A stretch of DNA of 64,000 nt, taken from assembly GCA_047967505.1 (NCBI GenBank), contig CM106541.1; one strand, written 5' to 3'. The stretch is from Dipteris shenzhenensis. Taxonomy: Eukaryota; Polypodiophyta; Polypodiopsida; Gleicheniales. Of this stretch, positions 11,480 to 23,500 are shown in pieces (the first letter of the stretch is position 1; each line of letters opens with the position of its first letter). Both the position numbers and the translations under genes were made by a program. The notes below the pieces were generated by a model, which made no database searches, was not told the origin of the DNA, and saw nothing but the letters and a program-made list of their open reading frames with translations.

Positions 11480-13195
11480 AAGATGGAGTTGGCCTAAGAC
11501 CTTTGGGCTTTGGATGCAGAGCTGCTAAGCTGGGAGGATGATTTGCATATGAAATGGATGGATTGGGGAGTAGTGTTTAAATATTTGGAAGCCCCACAGG
11601 GTTTGGGTATTTCTTGTAAGTAGAGGTTTGAATGGCCTATGTCCAAGATGAGGGAGCAGTTTAGGGTGTGGCTTTGTCAACCCCTTAATTGGAATGCTTA
11701 AACGATTATTTGTTCTTTCAACTACGTCCGTCTACATTGCCTCTATTTGGCACTTTAGGAAGTCTCACATTGGCAGGAGGTATAGATGTTTCTGCGCAAA
11801 TTATTATGGACACAGAATGATAGAACAAGAATTCATTTAATTGCGTGATATCTACTCAAGTACCTAAATTGAACAGTGGTATTGGCTTGCGAGATGTTGC
11901 ATTACACAACTGTACCTTAATTGGCAAATGGTTGCCACAATTTCTAGAGTGGAAGGTTCCTTGGGCTCAGTTTGCTTCCCGGTATGTAGAGTTTGCAAAA
12001 GGAACCGGAGTTGGGATGTGGGTAGGTCAATCCTGCTATGACAAAATACTTTTTGAGTTTCCTGTGAAGGTATTTGGCTCAAAGCTAGTGTTGGGGAGGG
12101 TTCAAGCTTGGAAATGCTGCATAGAGATGGCAAGGAAGAAGTGGTTTACATGGGGATGCCAGTCTCTATGAATCTATTTGGTGGGGTTGTGCTACATTAA
12201 GGGAGGGTCAACCTTTAGATCTCCTTAATTTGTAGGTGGTTCGATCTCTTCATCGTAGAGAAATACAAAGATGGATGGGTTTGTGGGATGCTAGAGTGGC
12301 AGATTGGAAGTCAATTCTAGACCTGATGTGGCTTCTTAGATTAAGTCTATAGGAGAGAGAGGTCCTAGGATGGGTCTTGGTGTTTATTCTGTTGAATTGA
12401 CCATCTAATGTAATTCCATCTACTTAATGGAGACCTAGATAGTGGCGGATTGATAGCGAACGTCAACTAAACCGTGCAATAGTTAAGGCATTCTATAGAG
12501 CACTAACAATCAAATTCATTACAGTTGAGAAGTGCAATAGCAAATGGGCTTGAGGAGAAGCCCAATATGGTGGTTTAAGCAATGTGGAGAGCTATGGAAA
12601 TTGGGGGTGGTCAGTAAAGAGAAGTTCTAGAAGGTTCTGTTGGCATGTCTTCCAGTCAGCTAGAGGAAATATGGCGCGTTGGGTCAATATTAATCTGATG
12701 TGTGTCTTCTGCAAGAGATAAGTGGAATCTATTTGTTATCTGCTCTAGATCTGCCCGGAGGTGCGGCGAGTTTGGAGGTGTATTGCCTTGGCTATTAGAG
12801 AGGCTGGTATATGGCATGATTTCCCTTCCTGACTATCTTGGAGGGTGGCCCAGTTGCAGGAACCTGAGAGATTTTGATGACCCTTTTAGTTACATGGCCA
12901 CTTGTTAGATCAAGGGTTTTGCTTGCTATATGGATGCTACAACACTCTGTTGTTTTTTGTGATGGTGGTGGAAGAAACGGGTTTAGGGTTCCCCTATTGC
13001 ACTCTGTGAGAGGATTGTTGATGGATTGCAATAGGGCATGGTCTGGAAGAGAGCTTGTCGATAGTGGAATTGTGCTAGAGATTAGGTGTCTGTGGTGTAA
13101 TGTTGCTGTTTTTGGCTTGGCCCCTAGTAGTTGACCACTTTAATAAGTTTTTTTCTTCGTCTTAATACAAGACAGTAGTTTACACAAAAAGAAAA
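11480..13195 (+). pseudogene. L1-type LINE remnant, 3' half of ORF2
   Basis: The + strand reads as the region behind the RT in plant L1-like LINEs: YLEAPQGLGISCK, QFRVWLCQPLNWNA, then GIGLRDVALHNCTLIGKWLP (11879 onward), and near 12700 the zinc-binding region CVFCKR...VESICYLL...ICPEVRRVWRCIALAIREAG with its Cys/His spacing. Stops and shifts are frequent. The end at about 13195 is A-rich (CACAAAAAGAAAAAAC), as expected of a LINE tail. The endonuclease and RT are absent, so this is an old 5'-truncated copy. It differs from the GC-rich LINE at 47827. Confidence 0.7.
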
Positions 13196-14362
13196 AACAT
13201 TCCAAAAGGTAGGGCGTTAGAGTCAATGCACACTCTGAATAAATGTGCGATGGAGAAATTTTTTGTTGACATGGTGTAGTAGCCAAATCCCTTCAATGCA
13301 TTTAATGAAGCTCTGCAATACATGTAGAGAGCTTTGTGTACAAAAGCATGCCATTTTCCATTGGCACTGTCCAGAATTGAGGTGCCAGTGCTCCAGCTAT
13401 GCTCAAACTTGGGGCGATCCTCCAAAACTGGCTACTAGTGCCGTGTGCAGTGCGAACAAGGTGGGGATCCCACTAAGGCCTTCCCTTGTGGATCGTTATT
13501 ATAGGTGTAAGTGTAGTTTTTCATTATGTGCAAATGTATGCAATGGAATGGTTTCTCCAATATGTGAATGAGGTACTTTCTTGTTTGTTGGGGTTGTCAA
13601 GGTTGCTCCATATATGGTCTAAATGAGAGTCGTAAGTCTTGGTTCTTTCAATTGTACGTTGAAGCGAAAGTAGTCCATCATGGTTTGTAGATTTGTCGAT
13701 TGTGGTATATTTTAAGAGGTACCAATACTGAAGTCACCACTACGGCCTTGCTTTCAACAAGGTGGCACAAACACTAAGTCCCCATTTAGAGAAAATGTAA
13801 AGTAGCTTGGATAAATATTACAATAAAATTTTCTAAAAGGAAAGGAAAGGTGTAAATTATATGGAAAGGGAAAGAGAAAAATGCAAGTGAAGGCGAATGA
13901 ATATGTAGATGAGTGAAAAGAGAGGAGAGAAAAGAGATGAAAGAGGGGAAGGAGCATTAAATATGAGTGGAGACGTGGCCATTTTGGCAAGAGATCTTCA
14001 CTTAAATAATATCACATGCTTTTAATAAAGGTGGTGTCATACAAAGTAAATGACATAATAATTCACTACCCCTCATGTAAGGCCAAAGACTTGATCCACA
14101 CAAAGTGACAAAGTCATTTAGGATCTCCACAAAGAGACAAAAACGTGAACCTGAAAACTCAGTACAATGGCCTAAACTATCACTAATCCTAACATAAAAC
14201 ACTAAACAAATCAAATACATTGCAACAAGGTGAAAATTTCACTAAGGACATGCAGATTAGGAGAACCTTTAAATCCCTCTCATGTTATTTGGCTTTAAAC
14301 CGTCAATGGTTTGGTTAGATTGACCTTCTGGTTGCTGTGTTTTCAGTTGAAAGCTTCGTCCC
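13196..14362. other. Region upstream of EI24 gene, no gene seen
   Basis: No domain is readable on either strand. A purine-rich stretch (GGAAAGG, GAGAGGAGAG) occupies about 13830-13960. The last 150 bp presumably hold the promoter and 5' UTR of the EI24-like gene, but I see no clear TATA box. TTTAAATCC at about 14269 is the closest AT-rich element. Confidence 0.4.
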
Positions 14363-14413
14363 ATGAACGGGAACACCGGCTTTATCGTCCCCCTCTCTGT
14401 CCGAGCCCCCACG

Positions 14414-14523
14414 ATGCAGACATTGAAGTCTGCCTTCGCTCCATGCCTGCAATACGGCCGCCTCTGGTTTGCCGGCTTCAGGGACGCTTGCTGCCTTCAT
14501 CGCGCTTATTTCTTCTGTCGAAG
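14414..14523 (+). CDS. EI24: EI24-like exon 1
   Basis: ATG at 14414 opens MQTLKSAFAPCLQYGRLWF, followed by the family's N-terminal signature AGFRDACCLHRAYFF. The donor is AAG|GTGCCC at 14524. Beyond it the frame reads on without family resemblance. The exon ends in phase 2 (codon AG|G), which matches exon 2 and gives Arg-Ser. I chose this ATG because the signature lies close to the N-terminus in the family. An in-frame ATG at 14363 is possible. Confidence 0.8.
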
Positions 14524-17500
14524 GTGCCCTATTATTGCCTTTTTTCTCAATGCTCTCCTTCACACACGGTTTTGGGCCCAGACGCTAATTTCGCACCTAT
14601 GGGGATATATAATGACAGAACGCTTGTAAAGAAACTACACAGTGCGGGATCAGACCATCTAAAAAATCACAAGAACATAGCTGTCCATGGGAGACATCTA
14701 AATCCGAGACAAATATCTTGGTATCCCTTGGGTAGTATCAATAAGAAGCATAAACGTCAATTAAAAGGATGAAAGGGTATATGATAGGACATTCTAGAAT
14801 GGTATAACTGTCTCTTTATAGGGAGGCTTGAGCCCTAATCCCAGGATGCAGGTGATCACTCTCATGACTAACGTTATGAAATTCGCCCCTGAACCATAGC
14901 TTCCTTTTTCCTCCAGCTAAATAACTGTTGGAGAATAAGGGTCAGCTCCCCACATGTAAGCCTCCAAATGAAGAGAGTAGGGGAGTGACACATGCAGGAA
15001 TAAACGGGGATGATGAGGGAGAAAGGGGTTGTCCACATGGGCAGCACAGTGGCTGCCATGTCGGCAGCATGCAATTATCCTTCTTGGATTGGGTTTAGAT
15101 CCATTTTGGAGGGCAGGTCTGTCTTTTGGACAGCCATGGTGTAGGCCATACACATGGGCCTCTTCCTGTTCACAACGTGCTCTCATTGTAGGCTTTAGTA
15201 GCTGCAAGGTGAGCCTGCCTGCTCACCCTCCTGCAGACCACAATATGGCTCTTCTACCTGTGTGTAGATGTGTTCCTGGAAGGCCCAAAAAGTGCAGACT
15301 GAGAGGCCAAATGAACCTCCTTTAATAGGCTTGGAGCCCCCTGGAAACTGTCCAGACCGTGGCTGACTGGCCTTATCCTTTGGCCCCTTCCATGGGCACG
15401 TGGCTGGGCTGTTTCCAGCCCCAAAGCGATCCCTACCTATGGACTGCCAGGCAGCCAATAATGCTGACAAGGTGGCCCATGTCACATGTGGCTGTCCTAA
15501 AATAAGCATAAGAAGGATGTCTGTCAGCTGCCCACATGTCAGCCCTAGTCCGTCCCCCCTTCCTCCCAGCCTATGCTTTATGTCATCCTCCGCCATGCCC
15601 TCCTGCTAGGGCCATTTATAGGAAGGTTGGTTGGTGAATTGCATGTTGCCAGCAGGGCAGTCTGTGACTGCTACAGGCTGGGTTGGCCAGTCTATTCTGG
15701 CCAGCCAGATTCAGAAGAGCATTCAGCCTTATATAAGGTCCCCCTTAGCCACTAGCATCAACTGTGAGTATAAAGGGTATAGAAAAATCTGGTTCTATAA
15801 CTAGCTTCTCAAAAATGTGACTTTGCCTCACTGCTGTTAGAAAACCTGTTCTTCAAAATGAGTAAGTGGTGCTGCTCAATTACCACTTCACGGTGGTTTG
15901 CATGCTCCTCTTTGCTTGTGGAAGTCAGTGTAGACTAGTGTGGGAAATCTCCTTTGCTGTTCGAGGCGGCATGCTGCTTCGAGGATCCAGGCTATTTACA
16001 GCAAGAGGATAGGCCCGTGGCATACTACAGCAGAAAGTTTAACGATGCCGAAAAGAACTATTCAGTGTATGATAGAGAGCTCCTCGGTGTCATCCAGGCA
16101 TTAAAACATTGGAAGCCTTTCCTGTACGGACGGACTTTGCTCAGCATTTTTCATACTTACCCTTTCTTCATGACTTGGGACTCGGTCGCATGGTTATCCC
16201 TTACTGGGCCCTAGGTGTTTTATGAGGGTGAGCCTTCTTCTTGGGCACTCTCGATCCGCCGACAGGTGATAGAGCCTTGCTCTCTTCAGGATGTACCACA
16301 TATTCCTTTCAGAGCTTCACATGTTTCAGTGGACACCTCTTGGGAGATTTTGGCTAGCATTTCCTCTTGGCACATTTGGAGAGCCAGATGCACAGAGGCC
16401 TTGGATGACACCCAGATACACCCATCACAGGTGTTCATGGGTATTTGGAGTGACACGGTTCACACTTTGATAGCCATATGGGCTAGCATGCAGGGCCCTT
16501 CACAGGCAGCCTCTTCTAGGAGGATTGTATTTCTTTGAGTTTGGAGGGGTTCTTCCTTTTTCTCGGAGGTTGCTACCGGATTGAGATGGCACTATCAGCC
16601 CCAATCCTTTCTTTTTGGCTCTTGAGCTTTTCATGCATTGCATGGTGTATTCCATATTCCCGTATGGAGCTTGCTATAACGGTTTTCTTTAATACTTAAT
16701 AGAAGTCTCTTTTTTGCCCCAAAAAAAAAAAAAAGACCATCACATCCGACAGGGACTCAAAGTTTACGTCTAACTTTTGGCAAGCCTTGTTTGATAATTT
16801 TGGTACTAAGCTGCAGATGTCCAGCACTTTTCGTCCGCAATCGAACGGCGAGATGGAAAAGTATAATGGTATGGCATTTGATATTTTAAAATCATATTGT
16901 CATGATGCTCAAGGAAAGTGGGAGTAGTTTCTTCCACTTGTGCAGGCCATTCTGAACGATACCTATTCTTCGAGTGTTGGTCGCACACCTTATGAAGCGG
17001 CGTTTGGACGGCGGTTTACCTTACTCCTCACCCAGATAGTGTCTCCATCTCTTGAAGCCAACAAAACCATCGAGATTATGGAGTCCGTGAAAAGCCGCAT
17101 CGCCAAAGCTCAAGCATCGATACGTGCCAGGCTAACAAGTCCAGATGAGATGTCCAATATAAAGAGGGTCAATGGGTGTATTTACGCATTATCAAGCAAA
17201 GATTGAAGCAGGTGGGCAAGCGATGCCCTAAGCTATCCTTCAGGATCTTCGGACCATTCCCTATTATTCAAAAGATCAATGATGTCTCAATGAAGTTACG
17301 CCTACTAGACAGTTGGACTATGCACAACGTGTTCCATGTAGCTTGGTTGAAGCCATATTTTGGATCTCCTCTTTCAGAGATTTCTGACGAGCAACAACCT
17401 GAAGTTCTTGATGAATCCGAAGTTTTGCAGCCAGAACAGATCCTTCTTCATAAATTCAAGCATGGGTCAGGACGCAGGATCCGTGAGTTTTACACCAACT

Positions 17501-20500
17501 TCCGTGATCGAGGTACCCATGAAGCAGTGTGGTTGGACGAAGATTTTTTCTAGGAGTTTCCCCAGATATTGGTGGACTACTTGGAAGCAATGGACCTCCC
17601 GCTAAGTTAAGGAGGGAATGTCACATGCACCCTTGTACTTGGGTACAAGGTGACACTCCTTGGACAAGGGCTCACAAAGGGGTCACAGCATACGACAAAA
17701 TCTCCTATCTGGGAACTATAATGCACTTGTCGATGCACAAGCTACGTAGGTCAGTCTCTCAGCCTTAGGTCAAGTCAGTAATTCAGTTCTTGTTCACTAG
17801 TACCCACTGGAGAACAGTAGGTTAAGTGTTTCCATCTTATAGGTTAGGTCTTAGCCTAGGCTAGGAGCCCCTTTAGGCCCCCAAAGGCTGGACAGGTAAG
17901 CAGGGAAGGCAGCCTGCGAAGGCTGCCCAAAAACTCCCCTGGCAAATGAGCCAGGGAGGGCTTTTATAGGCTGGTTGTAGGCCATCAGTCTGTAAAACAG
18001 ACCGACTCAGTGGGCTGTTTACAGACTGGGTTGGCTCAGTTCCAGCCCTATAAAAGGGCCCTTGGCTGCCCTCTTTCCTCATGCCTTCAGCTCTCCTACA
18101 GCTCCACTTCAGCCTCCTTGTGCAGCCCCTGAGATCCTCAGATCTGGCCCTGCTCTAGCCTCAGTCCCTTGGCCATCAGTTCAGCCTGATCTGAAGGTGT
18201 CCACGCAGCACGACAGTCGGAGGTTTGGACCAGCAAACGGAGAGAGGTTTGGACACTGTTTCCTAAGCTTTCTTAGCTTTCTTTTACAGGGTACACAGCC
18301 TACTTCTTAGCTCTATTTTCTCAGTCATATCTCAGCTCTCTCTTAGTATCTATTACTCTCAGCTTTTACTCTTTCTCAAGCAGTAACCCTGCATTCTGGT
18401 AGACAGCACAAGCCTCTCCCTTGCCTTGCAGAAGCGTCCTACGTTGTCAATGTGGACAGCATCAAGGTCTCGGTATTGGTCGGCGTTGCCTCTCAGGTCT
18501 TTGGGTTTGTTATACGTGTGCACAATGAGCTCTTTAGAAGCGCGTTCCGTGCTCTCTCGGAGAGTGTTCTTTGTATTTCTCAGTCCTCCAAGTATAAAGC
18601 AAATTCTCCCCTGATTGGGGGAGGGGCCCCTCAGTGGATACAAGGACCTAATCGGTTGTTGACCCTATTCTCTCTCTACCATCATCTCCTTTCTCTCTCT
18701 ATGGTAAACAACGCTCATTCCTCGCTAAAGGTTTAAAGAAGGTCTTTTTGTGAATTACACGATCAGATTACCGTTGCATGTTACATATAAGTAGGTCCCA
18801 TGTCCACGACATAGCCTATAATTCTCTATTTGTACTTCAATTGGCTGTGTGACTTGATTATATTCCAGAATCCAGATGTGCACCATCAACCATTATAACC
18901 TTCATAGTCTCAAGGGAGTAGGCTGTAAAAAAGGCCTACACCTAGAGTAGAAAATTGGGCGACTATGTGCCCTATAGTTGGCGAAACTGGGGCTGAATTA
19001 GCAGGAGCATATGCTACTGTTTGAAGCTTATAAAAGCATTGCAAGCAAGGATGGCATAAGTTGGGGCTGCCTCTCAAGGCATGCTAGGGCAATGGTCAAA
19101 ACAATTTGGAATGGAAATTATACACCTCATATACGGTGAAGCATCTTGAACTTTTAGTGTGTGGGGGCATCTTTACATTAGCTCTTAATTAATGTGAACT
19201 TGGTTTGACTTCTTGATTTGGGATGAAGCTTTTGAAACATTGATTGCAAAGATATGCTGATAAGTAGACTAGAGATCGGTCTTGGTAAAGTAAGTTGCAT
19301 CTTGAAGGTGATTTATGAGATCATCTATTCGGGGATGTAGGTACTTGTTTTCAATAGTCTATCGATTGAGCTCCTTGCTTTTTTTTTTCGCAAAAAGTAG
19401 TGCTAGTTATATTGCTTGAAAACGAGAGTACAAGAAGGCCTAAAAAGGCCAGCGAATTTGTATCAGCCATTTGATGTGGATTGTGATGCTTGTGGGGAAT
19501 GTGTTGGGGAAACAGATCACCAAAGTCTGAGATACTTCTTGACTTAGACAAAGCTCTTCGAGAAGCACATGAAATGGGCAAACATGCTGTCAATGTATCA
19601 TTTTCAGATTGTCCATACTCCAGGAGTTCGGAACAAAGGGGCAGATACCTTGTCTCGAAGACCCCAGGTGAACAACGTGACTATTGCTTATCATCAAGAT
19701 CTGGAAAACATGAGGGAGCAATATGCTAATGATGCAGATTTTGGTGAGATTTTTCAGCAAGTGCAAGAAGGGCAGTCCACCAGTCACTATTTCTTGAAAT
19801 CTTGAAAGATGGGTATCTAATGAAAGATGACTGCCTATGCATCACCCAGGAGATGAGGAATAGGATTTTGGAGGAGTGCCATCTACCTCCTTATGCTGGA
19901 CATTGAGGAATTACAGCAACAACTCAAGCACTATCTTTTGGCTAGGGATGCGGAAAGATATACACCAGTTTGTTACAGAATGCTTTACGTGTCAGAAAGT
20001 GAAATGTGATAGACGGAAGACACCTGGCCTACTTATGCCTCTTCTTGTGCCACAGGCACCGTGGGAAAGTATTGCAATGGACTTCATTTTTGATTTGCCA
20101 AGATCAAAGTCAGGGAATGATGGAATTTAGACTATCATTGATAGATTCAATAAGCAAGCTCATTTCCTTCCGGTTCGCAAAACTATTAAGGCAGATCATA
20201 TGGCTAAGCTTTTCATGGTACAAATCTTTAAGCACCATGGTATGCCTAATTTCATTGTCAGTGATCGAGATCCCAGAATGACCAGTCTATTTTGGAGAGC
20301 TTTATTTGATAATATGAGGACAAATCTGAATTTTTATTCTTCCTCCATCCCTAGACAGATGGTCAAAGTGAGGTAGCAAATTCTACAGTGTTGGATACTC
20401 TGAAATGCTACATGGTTGACCAAGGTTCAGACTGGGAAAAGTACCTACCATTGGTGGAGTTTGCTTACAATAATACAGTTCACAGTTCCACAGGGAAAGT

Positions 20501-23500
20501 CCCCTTTGAGGTCATCAATGGGAAGGTGATTCTGCCACCTATCCTGAGGACCAAAGATGATATATTTGCAGCTGATCAGTTTGTTAGAGACCTCTAGACA
20601 GTTTTCAGCCAAGTCGGGACAGCAATTGAAAGGTCTCAAGAAAAGCATAAAAGAGCTGCAGATAAGCATAGGAGACAGTTAGATCTCAAAGAAGGGGATT
20701 GGGTGCTTTTGAAGTTTGAGAAAGCTAGGCTCCGCAAGCTAAAGGACAAGCAAAAGGTGTATGCAAAGTTTTCTCCCAGATACTATGGCCCTTTCAAGGT
20801 TACAGAAGGGATTAATGAGGTTGCATATAGGTTGGCATTGCCAAAGCATTGGAGGATTCACAATGTGTTTCATGTGAGTCTTCTAAAGAAATTTCAGGGG
20901 CCAGAGCCTACAGAGCCAGTAACAGAGGATCCACCAGAAGTGGATGAGTTGGAGGAGATCCTTCAGCTAGAGCATTGTCTACCATACTGTACGCAAAGGT
21001 CCTCAGTGCAAGGAATTTTACAAATACCTTGTAAAATTCAAGAATTACTCGGCATTGGATGCCAAGTGGATGGATGAAGACATGTTGTCTGATCATCCAC
21101 ACCTTTTGGATATTTACAAAGAAGCTTTTCAGTTGAGGCCAACTGAATAGAAGTCGAGGGGATGTTACCAAGCTGTAAATACTCCAAAGTCAAAGTTCTA
21201 GTTGACCATTTATTGATCATAATTATTGTGTTCTTCATTTATTTAATTATTTTCAAAGAGCTATATTTATTTGGTCAAAGTATTGACTTTGGTCAAAGAT
21301 ACTTAACTATGGTTAAGTAAGCCTAACCCCGGTTAGGGAGACTTGGCTTTGGCCAAGATGGTTAACCACGGTTAGCCAAAGAACCAAGACGTTGACTTCA
21401 GTCAGATAGTGTTGACTTTGGTCAACAAGACTTGGCTTACGCCAAGAGGGTTAACTTCGTTAACCAAGATGTGTCAACCTCGGTACATCAAGCCAGGTAC
21501 CTCCCAAGAATTCTGTGCCTCTATGTAACGTGTGGTCATGCTCCCCGTGGTGAGCTCTCGCTCATCAAGCTCCATCTCAGGTGTTTCTGCTAGTGGTGCT
21601 GGATTGGTCCTTAGATCCCACGACTGAGCAACATCCTCGACCCTCCACCACAGAGTCTGCATGACTTCTCACTCAGAGTAGTTTCGCAGCTACCAGGTTT
21701 GGAGTTGTCACTATTTTGCCTATGGTGTCAATTGTGCCCTTGGGATTCCGCTCTGTGCATGTAGATATCTTCCAAATCTTGCTTGCCACTAGGTGGCTCC
21801 ACATCATAATCGTGAGCAACAAGTAATTGCTTGTCCAATTTACGCTATGACAACTTGACAAAGACAACACTTAACTGATGCCTGAGTCGCCCTCCTGCAC
21901 GCAGGGGACCTCCTTTATTTGATGGAATAGATCACTGAATCAGAGTCTTTAGGCGATGATATGGTGTCAGAGAAAGTAGGGCAGCACACACCTTACTACC
22001 CACAAGTGGGATAGGTTTCCCACAGATCCTTACTACCTCTCAGAGCTCACTCATAACGTGCACACAAGCAGCAAATAGACACCACTTAGATCTGGCATAA
22101 GGACAGCAAATTAGGTAAGCCAAAATAACTTAAGCTCCATTTTGTTTGGACTGATCGTATGCAACCTAAAGATGTCCTATCTACAACAACTGCAAAAGAG
22201 AGCCAAGTAATCTCCCTACAACTGCTGGAAGCCCTCATTGCTGCATACCTTCAACAGGGTTGAGTGGTGACTGACCGAATAAACCGAATCCAATGTGCTT
22301 CTATTTGTGGATGTGGGGAGGGTAGTCCCCTCCCCCCCCCTTCCCCCCTTCTCCCCCTTCTCCCCCTCTCTCTCGTCCCTTGAGCTGGCCAACCAGGCCC
22401 CAACATGCCCATCAATGCCAGATTTGATGTGAGCAATAACATGTCTGACCCTTGGATCTAACGGCCAATCAGGCCTGCCATGCTGGCTGACGTGGATCAG
22501 GTCATCCTGGCCATTATTGGTGTCTTGATTGTGCTGGTGAAGGCTACACAGATGCCACGCGTTCCAGCCCCATGTGGGGTCATGGACAGCTCCACAGTGG
22601 GTACAGCAGTCCCATGTGGACTTTCAAACCTTTCCTGAGCATTCAAATGGTTTCAACAAGTACATACATGCACAGCATGGGCATTTGGGGATCTACACAA
22701 CCCTTAATGAATGTCTGTTCCCCATATGTCAGCCATCTGGCAGACCATAGTTTACCAGTAACTAATCCCAAGGTGCCAAGCCCCTTTTCTATCCTCATTT
22801 TGGGGCTTACATGCGGGCTCCTGACGACTCATGTAATCCCTTGTGTTGTTTTGTGTTATTCACCACCCATCACATGCCACATTTTTGAGATAGTAAGGCT
22901 GACAAGCTATCTCGAGAGATGCTGTGCACACCATTTTGTTGTATCAGAGTTTGTTCTTGGCCCCATCGATCATTTTGGTCTTCAGTGGGTGGTGTTCTCT
23001 CATTGGAGTGCTTCACAGGGTTCTCATAGGAGAGCTTACCTTTTTTGCTTGGGTTCTTATTCTCCATTGGGGAACTTGTTTATTGTGATTCAATAAGTGC
23101 AAGGATTAAAAAGAGAAGCCCAGTTCGTTCATGTAGGTCATTCATTTATTCTTTTTCTTTATAATCCATTTGTATTATGACGTGAACCAAAACCCAAACC
23201 CATAAGTATTCCTCATCATGATTATTGAATCAAATCTTGATCCCTAGTTTTGAATGTGCTTTTGCCTCTATAGGAATTTGGTGGCAATGTTTTGAATCTT
23301 ATGTCTGTTATTGGGCCTACATGCTAGCTATTGCATAACATTGATGAGACTCTCTATAGAACTAAAGGTTGAAGGTTCTGGGCTTCTGAAATTTCTTTGA
23401 CCTTTTTCTATTATTACCTGTCTCATAGTAGTTTTTGGGCTTCTTTTGAAAATACCAAATTTTAATGCTCTGCTATTTATGTTTTCTTTTTTTGGTTGAT

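Larger units (their letters stand above)
15935..17618 (+). mobile_element. Chromovirus (Ty3/gypsy) fragment split by a LINE
   Basis: RNase H sequence (15950-16137) and integrase-chromodomain sequence (16737-17615) on the + strand belong to one gypsy element. They are separated by a LINE 3' end, with the RNase H end and the integrase N-terminus lost. The element ends in AAGGAGGGAA directly before TGTCACATG, the polypurine tract/LTR junction. It sits in intron 1 of the EI24-like gene. Confidence 0.75.

Noticed and set aside
11021-11481. Several overlapping ORFs on both strands
   Set aside because: All arise from pyrimidine/purine bias; no coding signature.
22572-23096. 174-codon frame in intron 1
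   Set aside because: No family resemblance and ordinary composition; lies inside an intron surrounded by repeat remnants.
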